A DNA stretch of 57,732 nt from Nymphaea colorata (lineage: Eukaryota; Streptophyta; Magnoliopsida; Nymphaeales; Nymphaeaceae): the NCBI RefSeq assembly GCF_008831285.2, contig NW_022205268.1:1-57732 (forward strand), read 5' to 3'. The first letter of the stretch is position 1, and every line of letters begins with the position of its first letter. The translations under genes and the position numbers were made by a program. The notes beneath the pieces are model-generated. The model was not told the origin of the DNA, ran no database searches, and was given only the letters and a program-made list of their open reading frames with translations. Shown in pieces: positions 54,647 through 57,732 of this stretch.

Positions 54647-55725
54647 ATGGCAAATAAGATGAATGTGAATCGAAAATGCATTAATCTAATATTACAATGC
54701 GCAGAGCCCCCAAACAGTCCCCCACCTAGCAAAAATCCCCACAAATACACCTCTTTGGATGCGTCTACAGCGACAACACGCACAGACAGACTTTCTTTAG
54801 TCGCTAATTGCCTGCACAAAACCCCCCCGACGACCACAATGCGGAGAGGTTACAGGAATAGAACCTAGCATTGAGGACGTAGTGTAAGGTCAATCCCATC
54901 CGTAGTAAACGAGATTCGCAAGATCTTAGGCACGATTCTCTATCCTGATGGACAGTAGGAATGGCAGAGGCAGGAGAAGTCGATGCTGGAGCTCTTATAA
55001 GAGTTGCTGATGATGATCCTGGCAAAGGCAGAGTAAAATGCTCATCTGAGGCAACAGTAATCCACTCCTAATCCCAGACTGCAGGAAATCAACGTGGAAA
55101 CCATCGAAAAAATAGAATCCAACATCTCCCTCTTCGATAGCAGAAAGCACTAGTCGCACTAGTCCAGCCAGAAGAACATATACGCCCCCTCGAGGAATGC
55201 CAGATGAATAGCCCAGAGCCCACCATGCAAAAAGCGCAGAGTTGCCAGTAGAATGGTATAAAATCGAAATACTGGCCGAAGGTACTATTTTCCATCGGCA
55301 AGGAAGTGAAGACCATCGACCAAATCAGCTCCAACAAACTCCTAAAAAGGACTCACTGCACTCGTACAGCAAATCCTCCAGCCAGGAGTCATCTTTCAAG
55401 GACTCATGCACCTCAAGAAGAATAGACTCAGCATCGACCGCAGCATCTACATCCAAAACGACCTCCCCGACAACATCCGCTATTCGGTGCAAAGCTCCAG
55501 CAGGGGGATACAGAGCGTGGAAAATTTCACAAAAAAGAATATCGGGATTGGAATATTAGGAAACGAACTGACGCCGATTAAGTAGGAGAGATTCAGTGAT
55601 AAATACAGCGAGATAAACCGCTCCAAATAAGATACGGAGTGGCTGCGGGCAACGGTGACAGGTTCACTTTCTAGTCGACCAACAGCGACCCTGAGAGCTA
55701 CTCCAACAACATCAAGATCTACTGA
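54647..55725 (+). CDS. coiled-coil hypothetical protein, about 360 aa
   Basis: MANKMNVNRKCINLILQCAE starts a short Pro/Ser-rich region. After a lost base in a seven-C run near 54827 the frame gives DHNAERLQExNLALRT and then a helix with many reassigned codons (EKSMLELLxELLMMILAKAE, RLQEINVETIEKIESNISLF). The second half is beta-rich or extended: FSIGKEVKTIDQISSNKLLK, LQPGVIFQGLMHLKKNRLSI, IYIQNDLPDNIRYSVQSSSR, GIGILGNELTPIK. It ends SYSNNIKIY and TGA. Frames change near 54950, 55340 and 55630. No family recognised. Confidence 0.55.
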
Positions 55726-55765
55726 TGTTCGTAGTTTTAATTCATCCTTTATTATTTAATCTCAG

Positions 55766-56600
55766 ATGATCAATAATCCTTCTAGGCTTGTCTTGATCCT
55801 CGCCCTCGCCACTCTCTCCTTTTGCTTCGTCATCAAGAACGCAGTTCCCTACAACGTGAAGGACTCCGCTGACTACGCCTACCTGGCCGGCCTCGCCTAC
55901 TGTCCCAAGAAGTGCCTCGAGAACTGGTCCTGCAAATCAGGAGCCAAATTCACGGGAATGGTGGAGCTGAGCCACATCAACAACGACATCACCCTCGCCT
56001 CCTGCTACGTCGGCTACAACAAAGCCACCAACCAAATCGTCATCTCCTTCAGGGGATCCGCCAACATCCAGAATTGGATCGAGGACTTCAATGTAGAAAT
56101 GGTATCGTATGAATGCAAGGGATGCGAAGTCCATGCCGGCTTCCTTAATGACTATTAGATGATTGAAGCTAAAGTCGATGCTAAGATTGGAGAACTGCTC
56201 AAGAATACCCCACTGCTAGAATCTTGTCGACTGGCACAGTTGGGAGGAGCTTTGTCCGAAATCGGCGGTCTCAGATAAAGAAGAAGTTCAACGTGCCCGT
56301 AGACGTCCACAACTTCGGCTGTCCCAGGATCGGCAACCCCGCCATGGCCCAATTCGTGCAGACAAGGCTGGACAGTCTCTACCGAGTGGTCCACCACAAG
56401 GACATCGTGCCCCACCTGCCTCCCGAGTCCTACCTCTACCACCACTCCGCCTTCGAGGTCTTCTTCGACGAGCAAATGCTCTCCTACGTGATCTGCAGCG
56501 AGACCGGAGAGGACAAGAAGTGCTCCAACCAATACGCGCCGGACTACTCGGAGCCGACCACGATTTCTACTTCGTCGCTCTCAGCAGTCTGCAGTGCTGA
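55766..56600 (+). CDS. secreted class 3 (fungal-type) lipase
   Basis: N-terminal signal peptide (LVLILALATLSFCFVIK). The lipase_3 fold follows: YLAGLAYCPKKCLENWSC, NQIVISFRGSANIQNWIEDF (the FRGS/T oxyanion region), CEVHAGFLNDY, the nucleophile elbow TGHSLGGALS (readable only if two single bases lost near 56230-56240 are restored), KFNVPVDVHNFGCPRIGNPA, the catalytic Asp in VVHHKDIVPHLPP and the His in DHDFYFVALSSLQC before TGA. All triad residues are therefore present. Cys pairs suggest disulfides. Family members hydrolyse triacylglycerols and are common as digestive phagosome or secreted lipases in ciliates. Further single-base losses near 56272 and 56555. Confidence 0.9.
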
Positions 56601-56646
56601 TGATCTTGATGGTCATAATAAGAATATCATCGATAATATAAGCTAA

Positions 56647-57502
56647 TCAGGGAGGCTGGGTGTAGGTGCTGTCACGATGCACCTTCTTGTGCCTGCGAAT
56701 GGCCTCTTAGAACTCTTCCCCATCGCGAAAGAAATCGAAATCGTCGTCAGTGAGGGCGGATCGATGGGGAATGTCTTCATAGTAGGGATTCTGAAAGTAT
56801 TCGTTGATGACCAGCAGGACGGTGGTGGAGTAGATGTGAAGGAAATTGGTGAAAAACTCCTTTTTTTATTTTTAGATCAGGTGGGAGAAGATGCGGGGCT
56901 AGGTTTATTATTATAGGCTTTCTAAAATCTATTGGCTATAATTTAAGAGCTGGTACAGCTCACCACACCTATCTTTTACACCCTCGAATCGCTAGCAAAC
57001 CAGCTTGCCCACCATCTCCAGCCACCAGAAATCGCACATTTACACTTCTTTATTAAGTTTTATCAAGAACCTCCCCAAAGTTTGCGCGTAACCGTCATTG
57101 ACTTCTATTATACGGTCGTCTTTAGCGAATGAGTCATAATGATTGTCGCTTGTATCGATTTTGCCACCATATTTGGGACTTTTGGAATGGTCTTGGCATA
57201 TTTTGGACTTTTTTTGATATTCTTGGCGTACCCATTTTGTAGCATAATATGTTTAAACTCTTCCATTTATTTTTTCATCACGCATAGGTGTTATCTATAG
57301 AGGTCTTTCTCAAAACTGACTTCCTAGCAGTCTCTATCCTCTAAAAACTCCTTCCATTTGAATGTAGGCTCTATTTTTTTTCCTGATGCTGTTTTTCGTA
57401 GTTTTTAGAGTTTGATGAGGCGTTGATTCCTTCAAAGGCAGCATCTAGGTTATAGGTGGAATTTAAGCTGGGACACGGGTGGAGATCGAAAGGGCTACTC
57501 AT
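56647..57502 (-). CDS. hypothetical protein next to the right telomere, about 285 aa
   Basis: The start is MSSPFDLHPCPSLNSTYNLD. After a lost A in an eight-A run it continues PTFKWKEFLEDRDCxEVSFE, and after another shift near 57175 GGKIDTSDNHYDSFAKDDRI, EVNDGYAQTLGRFLIKLNKE, VMCDFWWLEMVGKLV-like helices, EFFTNFLHIYSTTVLLVINE, YFQNPYYEDIPHRSALTDDD, FDFFRDGEEF and HRDSTYTQPP before TGA. TAA codons form short clusters that read naturally as Glu runs (ESLEEETEP). The protein is acidic and helical with no membrane segment. Not recognised. It faces the lipase gene tail to tail with 46 bp between. Confidence 0.62.
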
Positions 57503-57732
57503 TGGGTTTAGTTGATTGGTTAATGATTATAAATTATGGAAAAATATTGTGGGCATTGGATAAAGTGGAGATGTGAAAATGGGCCTAAGACTAAGCATGG
57601 ATTGACCTGTTTAGATATCAGTCGTTAAGCCAATAGTCCAGCCACATTAGAAACCATTATTAGAGAAATGGCTGAGCTTCAAAAAATTATCATCTATTTT
57701 TTCATATTTGAAATAAACAAGGAGGGGTTGGG
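57503..57732. repeat. right subtelomere and telomere start (G4T2)
   Basis: About 220 bp of unique AT-rich sequence follow the last start codon. The window ends GGGGTTGGG (57724-57732), the G-strand of the same C4A2 repeat seen at the left end. Only about one and a half units are present, so the array is truncated by the assembly. No subtelomeric repeat family is visible at either end. Confidence 0.85.

Noticed and set aside
56233-56246. A 14-nt GT...AG intron in the lipase (GTCGACTGGCACAG)
   Set aside because: Its removal would delete the catalytic GHSLGG elbow; two lost bases explain the frame instead.

Overview
The window is one complete ciliate macronuclear chromosome. It opens with about 83 bases of C4A2 telomeric repeat and closes with the start of a G4T2 telomere. 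Only about 50 bp separate the left telomere from the first start codon, and about 220 bp separate the last gene from the right telomere. I count 48 protein-coding genes, one of them doubtful. I see no rRNA, tRNA, transposon or CRISPR array. Gene spacing is often below 60 bp.

Two features decide how the sequence must be read. (1) Only TGA ends genes. TAA and TAG occur inside almost every gene, and their positions in conserved proteins point to glutamate, the code known from peritrich ciliates (Vorticella, Campanella and relatives). The best evidence is the FRA10AC1-like gene at 49575-50029 and the internally duplicated adenylate kinase at 24926-26189. (2) Introns are tiny and nearly uniform: 23 of about 31 that I could place are exactly 20 nt, GT...AG, usually GTA at the 5' end. 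The derlin gene carries a 40-nt intron that parses as one 20-nt intron inside another. Many genes also contain single-base frameshifts, mostly lost bases in short homopolymers. I treat these as probable consensus errors of a long-read assembly, so coordinates of frameshifted genes are outer limits and lengths are approximate.

Layout. 133-1718 (+): small membrane protein and derlin. 1767-9767 (-): secreted Cys-rich protein, renalase-like flavoprotein, unknown, lipidated ankyrin protein, three adjacent HMG-box genes, coiled coil, Snf7/CHMP4. 10236-16384 (+): ADP-ribosylarginine hydrolase, unknown, zinc transporter, two unknowns, EF-hand coiled coil. 16434-22723 (mixed): YKT6, unknown, PP6 regulatory subunit, two unknowns. 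22797-26189 (+): membrane protein, CTD-type phosphatase, double adenylate kinase. 26241-28837 (-): a pair of divergent paralogues of an unrecognised family. 29459-37637 (mostly +): coiled coil, large uncharacterised protein, kinase-like protein probably without catalytic residues, ribosomal protein uS15. 37681-52080 (-): TPR protein, two zinc-binding proteins, two coiled coils (one about 1,460 aa), nephrocystin-4, C2-type protein, FRA10AC1-like, unknown, Asn-rich cell-surface protein. 52298-57502: CPSF100-like 3'-end processing factor, coiled coil, secreted class 3 lipase and an unknown next to the right telomere.

Most genes are ordinary housekeeping and ciliary functions: ER and Golgi traffic (derlin, YKT6, Snf7), nucleotide metabolism, RNA 3' processing and splicing, translation and cilium structure. 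The left half is GC-rich with few reassigned codons; from about 29 to 51 kb the genes are AT-rich and crowded with TAA/TAG. The unusual biology is mainly in the decoding and splicing system rather than in any single operon-like locus.
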